DNA of 64,000 bases from Fusarium oxysporum f. sp. lycopersici 4287. Taxonomy: Eukaryota; Ascomycota; Sordariomycetes; Hypocreales; Nectriaceae. Positions 1 to 10,108 of this stretch are shown in pieces. The stretch's first letter is position 1. Each line of letters begins with the position of its first letter. The DNA is taken from NCBI RefSeq assembly GCF_000149955.1, contig NC_030992.1, positions 2,779,477-2,843,476 on the forward strand, in the 5' to 3' direction. The notes beneath the pieces were generated by a model that saw only the letters and a program-made list of their open reading frames with translations, searched no databases and was not told where the DNA came from. The translations under genes were made by a program, and so were the position numbers.

Positions 1-694
1 GTCGACTCATACAAAAGTCATGCAATACCTACCTAGGTATAGAGAGTTGAGAAACCTAAGTTGTTGTTCTCTTTGAGGCTGAAGTGCCACAGCAGTAACA
101 GATGGGTAAGCTGCCTTGCACGGGAGCACGTATCAAAGATGTGCACCACTCTCGTGCCCTCCATGTGATATCGGCAACAATAGGATAGAGCCAGCTTAAG
201 CAAACAACTGCTTGATAGACCACTTACTTTAGAGGCGTTTTGCTATGTGATTCGATATGGCTTTCGGTGTGAGTCATGCATGACTGGATGTAGATGGGGT
301 TTAAGATTCATGGCAGAGAATGGCCAAGAGCGTGAATGGTCAGATATACAGTCTACGATTTGTTTGAGTATACAAATGCATAAATCACAAGAAGATATAC
401 ATTAGACATAGACCTATAATCACTGATTACAACACACTCTATAGCATGTATATCTCTTATGGGCTCCACATGGCCAAGTCCGTTAACACATGAACCATTG
501 TGATGACCACTTGAGTTGGGTGGCCCAGAAGCCCACGTTATTCATGCAACTCAACACGAGCATAAAGCTCAGTAATATCCAAGAGGCATTTGCCAAGATT
601 CGCATAATTCAAAGCCACTCGTGATTAACAAACTGGCTGACATTTTAGGAAGATAGTATAGTGTCAACTAAGACTAGCACTAACATCCAACATC
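1..694. other. intergenic, no gene recognised
   Basis: I see no open reading frame of convincing length or familiar sequence on either strand here. The stretch is moderately AT-rich and ends at the tRNA-Ala gene. Nothing repetitive stands out by eye. Confidence 0.5.
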
Positions 695-780
695 GGGGGC
701 TTGGTGTAGGGGTATCACGTTCGCTTTGCATTGTTTCGAATGCTTGCGAAAGGCCGGGGGTTCAAATCCCTCAGCCTCCA
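695..780 (+). tRNA. tRNA-Ala (anticodon UGC) with a 14-nt intron
   Basis: The 86-nt stretch folds as a tRNA. The seven-pair acceptor stem joins 695-701 to 773-779, with discriminator A at 780. The third pair is G:U, the universal identity signal of alanine tRNA. The anticodon TGC lies at 727-729 in a loop closed by TTCGC/GCGAA. The extra bases 731-744 fall one nucleotide 3' of the anticodon, the canonical place for a nuclear tRNA intron, so the mature tRNA is about 72 nt before CCA addition. The T arm has a five-pair stem around the loop TTCAAAT, which also serves as the pol III B box. A T-rich run follows directly after 780 and would serve as pol III terminator. Confidence 0.95.
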
Positions 781-1478
781 TTTTTGTCTTGAGCATGTTG
801 ATAATTCTTCCCGAAAACTTCTTTTTTTTCTCTTGATATTATACCATCGGATAAAGGAGATTATAAAGGAAACCATTGTTTATGTTAATGTAGCTATGTT
901 CCAAGCTCTGAAGCTCACTTATGTTATTATGAGCGATGTCTACAGTGGCGAAATCACCTGCTCTGGTATCAATGATAGTTACCAAAAAGCTTTCGATGAA
1001 AAGGAAATAGAGACTTCTAGCTACAATGAGGCTTCAATGCTCAGGTCTCTTGCCTTAGGAGCTTCAATCAATGCCGTTGACTTCTGAGCTTCATCCTCTG
1101 TACCACGTAGTTGCCCCTCATGTCAGCATCTCGACTGTACGGAGCTCTGACTAAGTGCTCTTTGAATCATGGCAACGCAGTGTCATGAGATAGATAACCC
1201 TTGGCATTAAATCGTGGCCAGCTTCATGTTTGAGCAATATCAAGGACATAGGCCAGTTGCCGGAAATATTACCGGAGGCTCCGAAGCGAACTTCCGTCCA
1301 AAACGCCGCGCCGGAGCATAAAGTGGGGGAGAACCCCAAGGAACCACCGGGAGCTACCGGGGGGGTGGCCATCACCTTCTTACCTTTGTTCTCCAACATC
1401 TAACAAACACCTTCAATCAACCATCTCGGCTCAACTCGATAATCCAGACACATCACAATAATCAGAGACATCGCAGAG
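781..1478. other. intergenic, upstream region of the DAP1-like gene
   Basis: No convincing gene. A run of open codons at 933-1087 on the plus strand (beginning MSDVYSGEI) has no recognisable similarity. From about 1260 to 1390 the sequence is GC-rich with runs of C and G, which is compatible with a promoter or 5' UTR of the gene starting at 1479. Confidence 0.4.
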
Positions 1479-2044
1479 ATGGAGCACGTCGAGCAACACA
1501 TGGCTCAACAAGCCAGCCAAGAAGCGTATGCCATCCCCTCTCTACTCTCTGATCTCCATCACTAACTCTTCCCAGCGCTTCCCTCTTCACGCCCCTCAAC
1601 CTCATCCTCCTCAGCGCCGTCCTATACACAACCTACTCCATGCTCCGCTCCTCGCCACCTCCATCTCTCCCCCGCGATGCGCCCTCAACAGTCTTCAAAA
1701 CATACACTCCCCATACTCTTCTCCCCTTCAACGGCGAGGAGGATCGACCTGTCTTTCTCGCTGTGCGCGGTCGCGTTTTTGACGTCTCGCCTGGTCGTAA
1801 CTTCTACGGCCCTGGTGGTCCCTATAGCAACTTTGCCGGTCGGGATGCGAGTCGAGGTCTTGCGTGTGGAAGCTTTGATGAAGACATGTTGACTAAGGAC
1901 CTGGATGGTCCGCTTGATAAGCTGGAGGGACTCGATGCGGAGCAGATGGAGGCGCTCCAGGGCTGGGAGGAGAGATTCTTGGAGAAGTACAACGTTGTTG
2001 GAAAGCTGGTTTCTGTGCAGGACTACGAGGCCCAGAAAGCTTAA
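1479..2044 (+). CDS. DAP1: DAP1/PGRMC-type cytochrome b5-like heme-binding membrane protein
   Basis: Two exons, 1479-1525 and 1576-2044, are joined across a 50-nt GTATGC...CCCAG intron and give 171 residues. A short polar N-terminus is followed by one hydrophobic membrane segment (about residues 19-39) and then a cytochrome b5-like domain (about 53-165). The block GPYSNFAGRDASRGLA is the hallmark of the membrane-associated progesterone receptor family; its Tyr (about residue 99) matches the axial heme-ligand tyrosine of PGRMC1. In yeast, Dap1 binds heme and supports the cytochrome P450 enzyme Erg11 in ergosterol synthesis at the ER. I infer the same role here. The start was chosen because this exon alone restores the membrane anchor in frame; starting at the downstream ATG (1640) would lose it. 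The gene converges on the M28-like gene. Confidence 0.9.
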
Positions 2045-2495
2045 AAGGTCAACCACCAGAAATCATTGAGCGATACGATCACGAAACATATCTTGGAGCA
2101 AAAGTAACATGATGGAACATATCAGGGTACATGAGCGACTCGCATTCCTTCATTACTGTAACTATAACAAAGAAAAAACATCCCATCTACCCAGTCAGGG
2201 CGATCAGACACATACCATCACTCTATCCCGACGAGTTGCCTCAACAAGTCCTACCCTACCCAAGAAAAAAAAAAAGCGTAGAAAAGCAGGGTTCCACGTA
2301 AACCAAACTCCGTGCAATGCCTCCTGTACATTTTTGCGTGAAAGCTACGCAGTGTGTCCTGGATCAGAAACCAAAAACACTATGTATATCCTGTAAAAGA
2401 AAAAAGAACAATGGCGAGCTTGCCTAGACTGAGATCGATATAGAAAAGGGAAACAAAGAGAGGGCTTTTTTTGCTGCTCAAATCATACACGTGCT
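2045..2495. other. convergent 3' intergenic region
   Basis: These 451 bases separate the 3' ends of the DAP1-like gene (plus) and the M28-like gene (minus). They contain A-rich runs (about 2262-2276 and 2396-2410) and no supported ORF. They probably hold both 3' UTRs and polyadenylation sites. Confidence 0.5.
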
Positions 2496-5276
2496 TTATT
2501 GCATCTCTAAGATTGTTGCTGCTTTGCGAAGAAGCGCTGCCGTCTTGGCAACGATGGGTTTGGCGGCTTTCCAGTCTCCCTCCTCGATGCTGTCGCGAAT
2601 AGCGGGGAAGATGGCTCCGTCGTTGGACCAAGCCTCTGGTCCGAAGACAACGTTCTTGAACTGTGTTCGGTTGGGAATCTAGAGATAGGGTCAGCTTAAG
2701 TCTTTCAGTCAGTCTCAAAAGGGGGTCGTACACCACCACCGATTTCAATGTCCAGTAACGCCGTCTCAAAGTATGCCATCTTGTTGTTGTATGCAAGTCG
2801 AGAGGCACCAATATCGTTGGCCTCCCAGCCTCCATTGCCCAAGACCTCGCGGTCCCATTCCATTTCCCACTTCTCGAATGTGGCGACGTTGTGTTGAACA
2901 AGTGTTGCAGCGTCCTTGAGCTCCTTGAATGCGTCTTTCTCGCCCTTGGGCTGGCCGTCCATTTGCTTGAGTGCCCACTTCTCGAGATCTTTGACCCATT
3001 GACCTAGTCTCTGTGCATACCAGCCCATATCAAACGGCATGATGGGTCGATCGGCCATGTCGAGAATGAGAAGAGCTATCACCTGTCCCATTGCCCCGTG
3101 ATACTCGAAGTCAGGATCGATGAAGTTGTCCACCAATCCAATCTTGTCGTAGCTCGAGTGGTGAGGGAATTGAGTACCCCTGAAGGCCAGATCGAGTGAA
3201 CTTGTTCCTGCGATATCCTGGAATGGAATGTGGTCGCCACGTCCCTCTGGCTGCTTCAGCTCGGCATGGCTCTGATCCCAAAGGTCCTTCAATGTACTAT
3301 TAGTAGAGGGATCGATAACTCGGCCCAGGGCATGAAGAAGAGACTTTCGGAACACCGGCGATCCTGAAGCATGCAGGTCTTTTCCGACAACTGCCGCCCC
3401 AAGATTGAGGTAAGCAAAGGCATTATCACGCAGGGCCTCTGAGTTATGCTCGACATACTCAGTTGAGCCAATCAGGTTGTACGCAGAAGCATCCCAAGAC
3501 ATGAATTCGATGGTCCTCAACGGCCTCCAGCCTCGCTGTACAAGATCTCCGAAGATTCGAGCCATCTCAATCATGACAGCTGTGCCTGAGTGGGGGTCCG
3601 TTGCGCCGAAAGCCCAAGAATCTCGCTGATTACCGATGATGATAGACTTAGACGTCTGCTCCATGCCATTAATTCGACCATAAACATTCCAGATAGTGTG
3701 CAGTGAATCCTCGTCTTGCTCGTTCTTCAAGCGCACAATTGGGGACTTCTCACTGCCGGTCCACCACTCGACGTCTGGGACACCGCCTTCCCACTTGTTA
3801 GGCACCTTTTCGCCGTAACCCTTGAGATGCTGTAGTAGAACCTTGGCATCTCTCCAAGCGAGAGGGAGACTGGGGATACCGACAAGTCCATTGGCCTTGT
3901 CGAGTGTGATTCGCTGATCGCCCTTGCTACCATAACCAGGCGACAAGGGGTCACCAATTCCCCAGTTCGTGAGACCTACAGAGCCTCTTTGAACACCATC
4001 TGAGGGCATATACACTCCTTCGGGAGCCACAACACCCTTCTTGAAACCGTCGTCCGCAGGGTCGGAGTAAATGAGACAGCCAGCAAAGCCTGCCAGCTCG
4101 GCTGCCTTGACCTTGAGAGCTTGATTCTCCAGAGGACCACCGTTTTTCACCAACGCAATAGCTCCCGTGGCATTAACACCTTTGCTTGCAAGATGCTTGA
4201 AGTCGTCTCTTGTACCATAGTTGGCGTAGATTAGGGGTCCCTTGACGTCTCCCGACTTTGAGTATCCGTGAAAGGCGTACGTTTGTCGACCTGCCGTCTC
4301 GCCTCCGACTTCCTCTTCTTCTAGCTTAGCCGTCCATTTGGCCTTCTTGAGATCCTTATCGTCCATGATCTGCACCACACGACCGTCCTTGCGGGGATAG
4401 TTGAGATAAACCTGATACTCATCCATCATAACTTCGTCCAGTAGTGCCCTGCTGAACATGGCCTGAACATCCAACGCGGTCGCATAATCACCCTCGGTAC
4501 CGGCAATATGGGCGTAATTCGAAAAGTGCTGCACTGATGCGCGCATTCTCATGGGATCAACGGTCCGCAACAGATGGGCTCTAAGGTCCTCGGGATTGAA
4601 ACGGAAGCCACCTCCTGCTCTTTGTATTTGCCAACTTAAACGCGGCGGCAGGCAAAGTTTCGTAATGAGGCAAGAAAAAAAAGCTCAGTATAATTGTGAG
4701 CGCCAAAATGCGCACACAAAATAAGATGACGGTTGTTTTGTCCACCTTCGGAATGTTCCACCTCCTCGTTGTCTGGCTTGGCGTCTCCTCATTCTCACCC
4801 GTGGCATTCTCGGCGTTGTCGGCAGCTGGCGCATCAGCTCGTTGAGGTAATTGTATGCGTAATCGTGGTAATCTCGGCCTCCAGGACCATTTCCACCGCG
4901 GTAGAGTTAGATATGACCCTATTCGCTTCCCCCACTGAGAGCCTCGGGATCGGTCGGGTTCTTCGATCTCCATCTCCTGCATCTCACGTCGTACCTGCGC
5001 GGCTTCATCCTCACTCTCGCTATCGCTGGCCCATAAACTGTCCTCATCGTCGGTCTCTACTGTTGGTGGTCGATAACCGTCGGGTCTGCGGGAGGAACTG
5101 GCGCCACTCGAATGTTGTAGGAGACCCTGTGATTCCGCCTCTGTTGCATTACGCTCGTTTGTTGGAGACCTCGGAGCAGGAGCCCAGTCATCTGGATCGT
5201 AATGGCTACCACTGGCCACGGCCTGGTCGTAAGTAGGCGGTATAGGATCATAGAAAGGAGTCTTTTCGGAAGGCAT
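2496..5276 (-). CDS. TRE1/TRE2-like transferrin-receptor-family protein (inactive M28 peptidase homologue), frame broken near 4600
   Basis: The N-terminal part (5276 down to about 4620) has a PPTY motif at residues 13-16, a long acidic disordered stretch and one membrane segment (about 184-202), giving a type II topology. The lumenal part (about 4620-2734, then 2678-2496 after an intron of about 53 nt) carries the PA-domain insert, the M28 fold and the transferrin-receptor dimerisation domain. The zinc and catalytic positions known from glutamate carboxypeptidase II are mostly lost: GNQRDSW replaces GGHRDSW, DASAYNLIGS replaces DAEEFGLLGS, and YLNLG replaces YINAD. Yeast Tre1/Tre2 are such dead homologues; they help Bsd2 and the ubiquitin ligase Rsp5 send metal transporters to the vacuole, and PPxY is the motif bound by Rsp5 WW domains. 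The two halves lie in different frames: the upstream frame ends at a TAG just after the conserved FNPEDLRAHL block has begun in the other frame. I found no credible intron there, so this is a frameshift mutation or a sequence error. The gene is about 900 codons. Confidence 0.82.
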
Positions 5277-6556
5277 CTTGATGGTGATTGAGCGCTAACC
5301 GCGCCCTCGGTTGTCGTATATTCAATCCGATAAGAAGCTCGTTCAGGCGTGTCACAAAGCAGTCGAGATAAACAGTGCCATTCGCTGAAGGGGATCGGAT
5401 AAAAAGGAGCGGGCGAATCGCGGTTTCGATCGATCGATACGAAGCAATTAAGTTAAGATGAGCGAGGTGCAAGCACGAAAGGAGCGTCAAGAAAGAGAGA
5501 CAAGAGACAGACGCCAGAAGCGCATCGCCAAACTAACAAGTCCAGGCTTAAGCTCTGACTCGAGATGTTGTTGACTGGGTAAAGAAAAGGAAGGGGAGAA
5601 GAAGCTGAGATGATTAAAGTCAAAGTAATGTACCGAGTTACGTTGTTGGCTGCAGGCAGGTACAGTAAGTACAGTACAAATCCAATGCGCTGCGACGGGG
5701 GGGGATGATGGCGAACCTAATGGAGTGTCCACGTAAGGTAGGGGACCGGAGTCCACTATAACTATAAGCCGCCGGTTAGTACGGAGTAAGAAGACAGACA
5801 GCAGAAGACACACAGACAAAGGTGGTCGAGGTCTCAAGTGGCTGAGTTGACCCGGGAGACTTGGCAAGCCTTGGCCTTTGGAAACTTTGACAAAATACCA
5901 GTAAAAATACTTTCGCAGACACTGTACTATACTATAATTCACTCCTCTTCTTTTTACCAGATTACACGTGAAATGTCATTCATACTAACACTATCTATCT
6001 ATCTCAGAGGCATCCAAGGAGCTTACCAGGCCAGGCCAGGCCTTGTCTTGTCTCGGCTCTCACAATCTCTCACTCTCCTGAATCCGCCCATGCACGCCAC
6101 CAGGATTACCCCACAAAAGCTGGGATAGGGAGACAGCCTAACTTGGACAGGGAGGTGATGTGCGTATCATCGCTTTGCTTCTGGACTCGACGTAAAGTTA
6201 GGGACGTGTCAGCTAATTTGTTCAACCGTAATTCGAGATTAAGCAGGCTATGTAACCCTCAGACAGGATTGCGTGGGTAAGGCTTCAGTTATTTTTGGGC
6301 TTACTATCCGTATATATGCATTCTTTGTTATATATCTCTCAATCAGGGGTTGGTGACAGCGACTCTCCAAAACTCTCACTGTCGCAGGAGACTCAGCTTG
6401 GCTTCACCGCGCATATCATCAATTTTTGGGCAAAGTTTACATATATACAAGTAGTGGAACTGCGACCTCCTCGATTCATGCCTGCGGGCTAAACATTATC
6501 TATCGCTATGCCGCTCAATCACCTTCTCTTTCCTTCAATCACTAGTGAATTAGACC
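5277..6556. other. intergenic: promoter side of the TRE-like gene and 3' side of VPS35
   Basis: No supported gene. The region holds the putative upstream region of the minus-strand TRE-like gene (5277 onward), a short ATCT microsatellite around 5990-6004 and three tandem CCAGG units at 6026-6040. Several open frames of 65 to 151 codons occur but have no recognisable protein features. Confidence 0.5.
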
Positions 6557-9443
6557 TCAGTTCGGTGTCAAAACGACTCCCTCATATTGTCGACTTCGGA
6601 TGTTCTCCAATGTCTGATGGAAGTGCCGGCGGCTGTTCTCAACTGAAGCAGAATCTTGTTGGTTGCCGGCCAGATTGGAGTGGATGAGTTCAATGAGACC
6701 ATTGAGATACTTGGTTGTGACCTGCTCGAGTTAGCAATTGCTTCGACAGTTCCTGGATCGAGACTCACTGATTCGTTTTGTTGGTCAAAGTAATACACAT
6801 AGCGGTCCAGAATCTCAACAAAGAGCTCAATCGATGTGGCTGTCTCCATGCAGGAATCGGCAACACGAAGGGCACGTTGAAGACATTCAAGTACTCGCTT
6901 ACCATCACGGTAAAGCTATGCAAGTTAGCTGAGGTCCTTCACACATGGATTGATACATACCTCTGTTTCTTCTGACTCGCCATTGGACACCATGGGAGTC
7001 GCCCACCACAAGTGACTCGCCAGATACACAGCGCGACATTGATCGGGCTTGCGTAGCAGCTTGCTACCGTGCTGTGCGCACTTGGTGATGAGAGTGTCGT
7101 AATTCTCCTTTCCAAAGTTGCGTGTCTGGTGAAGAGCAGTAGCAATCACACAGACAGCCTGGAACTGAGCCTTCGAATCCGACACAGCCTCCTCATACAC
7201 TGTGAAGGCTTGTGCAAAGAATTCATATGCAACCTCTTCAAACCCGGTCAGATCGGCTGTTTGGCCAGCAGAGGCAAAGAGACGCAGCGCCATCTCTGCA
7301 GCCCCAGAGCCATTAACACGGGTGTACAACGTGCTGAGCGCTGAGTGCATTAAATCCGGCCCGGCCGGGGCCCATCGCGGTCTGCCGGGTAGGTAAAAGT
7401 AAAAAAGTTGTTAAGAGGCGCGGTGTCGGCGTGCTTGTATTTGGAGGAGAGAATTATCTGGGGGTGCTGGATACGCTCGTTTCCTTCCGAGTACGCCTTT
7501 CTTGTCATTTGAAGCAGCTTGAACTGAGTATCGTTGTCCTCGGTCTGCAGCAAGTGCACGATCCTGGCGAGCCATCCCTGCTCCTCCATTGTCTCGTCTG
7601 TCTCCACAGGACGTCGTTGGGCAACACCTGGGTATCCTTGAGGCGCCTGGGAACCCTCCTTGATGAGAACCTTCAGTACCTCCAACACGTTCTCGAGCTG
7701 TTCCGTAGTCGAGATCTTGGTCTGGTTTTTGAGCAAAGTGCGAGCGACGCCACCAGCAACGGCACGGCGGGTAGGGTATGATTGCGACTGGAAGAGAGGA
7801 ACGTAGGTAGGAAGAGACAAAGCAGTAAAAGTGGAAACATATCGGTTAAGGGGTGCTTGAAGAAGAGCAAGCAAGCTCTGCTGAGCAGGAGGCGAGTGAA
7901 GGTCAGCATTGTTAATGTTCTCCCGAACTTTGGTAGTTGCGTAAGCCAGAATCTGGTCAACGTAGTCCAGTCTGTCGGGATAAATGTTAAGCGCAAGGTT
8001 GCAAAGTGACACCAGGAGAGCAATAATGTCTTGCACAGGAAGATGCTGAGCCTCCACCAGGTTCTTGACCTGGGCGAAGAAAACCTCGTAAAGCTGTACG
8101 GTGTCTGTAATTGACCCTTGACCGTTCACAGCAGTGGTTTCTGTATCCGCAACTGAAGGTGTAGACTCGGCGAGTGTGCTTGAGTCGTCGTTGCTGCTCT
8201 CACCAGCAGTTTCCTCTGAAGTCTCATCGGTGGCCTTGGCTGTAGACTCCTCGCCCTCGGGTGTCTTGTCGGCATCTTCGGATTCGGCATCTTCGGATTC
8301 GGCATCTTCAGTAGACTCGCCCGCTTTGCCATCAGGTTCGGATTGCTTAGATTCTGAAGGTGTGGCTGCCGATGCTTCTTTTTGAAGGTTTACCTTCTCC
8401 AACAGTTTTGCCAGCGCATCCGCCTCAATTTGAGCTCTATCGTCCGACTTGTCCTCCGGTCCATCGCGTTCAGCATATTCGGACAATCGATCCATCAGAC
8501 CAATTACAATGGCCTTGACGTTAACATGGGGGTTGAGGCGTGAAACGGCACCAAGGAATTGGTCCAAGGTGTGCAGGTGGAATTCGTCCGGGAAAACTTG
8601 CGTAATCACCTCAAGGAGATACTCTTGGGCGAGAACGTCCCGGCATTGAACCACCTGCTCTAGCAGCGGTGCTAGAATACTAGACTTATACGTTTCAAGA
8701 TCAACAAGCTGGCTTAGGCGTACGATATTGCTGCCGACCAATAGCTGCAGTTCCTTTCGCTCTCGAATTCGCTGCTCGCGCTCTCTCGAGTGGCCTTGGT
8801 GTTGTAGACGAACCCATAGTTTGTTCATCTCGACGAAATTTGTAAGAACGAAGTTGATGGAGTCGCTAATGTTGCCTTCAGGACCGTCGCTCTCAGTAGT
8901 TGGCAGGTAGTCCCTCGCTTGACCAGACAGGTAATATCGGAGGAAGAGTCCACGAATAGGATGCTGAACACCTCGGCTCATGTCCATCATGTCCTTCATA
9001 AGCTCCTTAACGGGCGCATCTTCAATGGCCATGTAGGCGGTTCCCACTGTAATCATAAGATACAATCGTGGGACGATGTTGCCTGCATACTGGACGAGCT
9101 CGTAAAGGTCGGCCAGGTGGTTGACAGGGTGGTTTTCGCGAAGATGAACAGACAAGTATCGCAGGGCGTCGAACACCGACATGTACAGCTCGTAGTATTG
9201 CTTGGGTCCAAGACTGCTTGTGCGAAGCTCAGAAACCAGAGTCGAGCTACCAGAGTCAGCGATGCCATTCAGGGGACCGAGCTATCTATCGCGGCAATCA
9301 TATACATACCAGCATTTGAGCGCATCCATTAGCTTTCCAGGAGTGTCGAGACATTTGCGCATAAGGGACGTCTGCTGTCGCACGGCAACGAGAGCATCTT
9401 CAAGCAGACGAGCCTGGTCCTCGGGGGGAGCTGGCGTGGCCAT
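6557..9443 (-). CDS. VPS35: VPS35, retromer core subunit, with a disrupted segment near 7350-7474
   Basis: Exons are 9443-9310, 9246-6961, 6915-6769 and 6721-6557; introns have GTATGT or GTGAGT donors and GCTAAC branch sites. The N-terminus (residues about 29-66, including GKLMDALK and [17 protein letters not shown]) and the PRLYLM motif match VPS35, the alpha-solenoid scaffold that binds VPS26 and VPS29 and recycles cargo from endosome to Golgi. An acidic disordered insert with a duplicated DAESE unit lies at about residues 330-420. The C-terminal solenoid ([56 protein letters not shown]) is well conserved. Between ERIQ and MHSALSTLY, where the family has a conserved stretch of about 35 residues, the sequence is unrelated, ends in TAA, and the frame changes at 7350. 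A GTATCC donor at 7474 and a CTTAAC...GGCAG acceptor ending at 7382 look like a genuine intron, so the missing part probably lies between 7381 and 7351. Confidence 0.88.
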
Positions 9444-10108
9444 ATTGTCGGACTATGACGGCGGGGTAGCTCGGAGCAGGTCAAGACAAGCCAAACTCCT
9501 AGCAAATTCACTAGAATGCGACTGTGATAGACGCAATGGTGAAGGAGATGACAGCGGGAGTCGGAGGTTGCGCGGAGCTGTCGGGTTGTCGTCGATAGGT
9601 TGCGCCGCATACAAGGCGCAGAACGAACGGGAGCGATGACGATACGGGGGAGGCTGAGATAATGGATTGGATGGGTTGAGGTGGGCCTAAGCTCCGCTGG
9701 AAGACAGGATAATGGCGCTGTGCCAGTTTGTCTTTAGGCGGCAGGGGCTCTAGATGCGTCCCAGCCACCGGAACGGACTCAATTCTGGAAAAAGGAAGAT
9801 ACACGGCGCAGGGACTTATCACGTGGTGTCAGGGAGTCAGTCGTTCCTGCGTCTAATAAGGTGGATGAGATGACTGAAGATGTTATGTCAACTTTATCAA
9901 TTCACTGATTATAATCGAATTGCTTCATCTTACTGTCGTTCAATCTTCCTCATATTCAATTATGTTTCATCAACGAAATGTCCAAAGTAACCAATGCCAA
10001 TCATGCTTAGTTATGGTTAAATAAACTTCAATAACTCCTTGCAGTGCAACATGGATGTCAACTGTGCCAGCTCCTCAACGCCTTACTTCAGATCCTTCAA
10101 TGCATCTT
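9444..10108. other. intergenic, VPS35 upstream region
   Basis: No supported gene. The first 400 bases form the likely promoter and 5' UTR of minus-strand VPS35. The rest, including an AT-rich stretch at about 9860-10030, leads into the 3' end of the next minus-strand gene. Confidence 0.5.

Noticed and set aside
731..1087. 118-codon plus-strand frame that starts in the tRNA
   Set aside because: It begins inside the tRNA-Ala intron and has no protein-like features in its first half; the later part is unrecognised.
4600..4720. Possible intron in the TRE-like gene with donor GTGTGC near 4716
   Set aside because: It would restore the frame but remove most of the membrane segment, so a frameshift is the better explanation.
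8134..8385. Plus-strand serine-rich open frame
   Set aside because: It is the antisense reading of the acidic VPS35 insert; serine richness follows from Glu and Asp codons read backwards.
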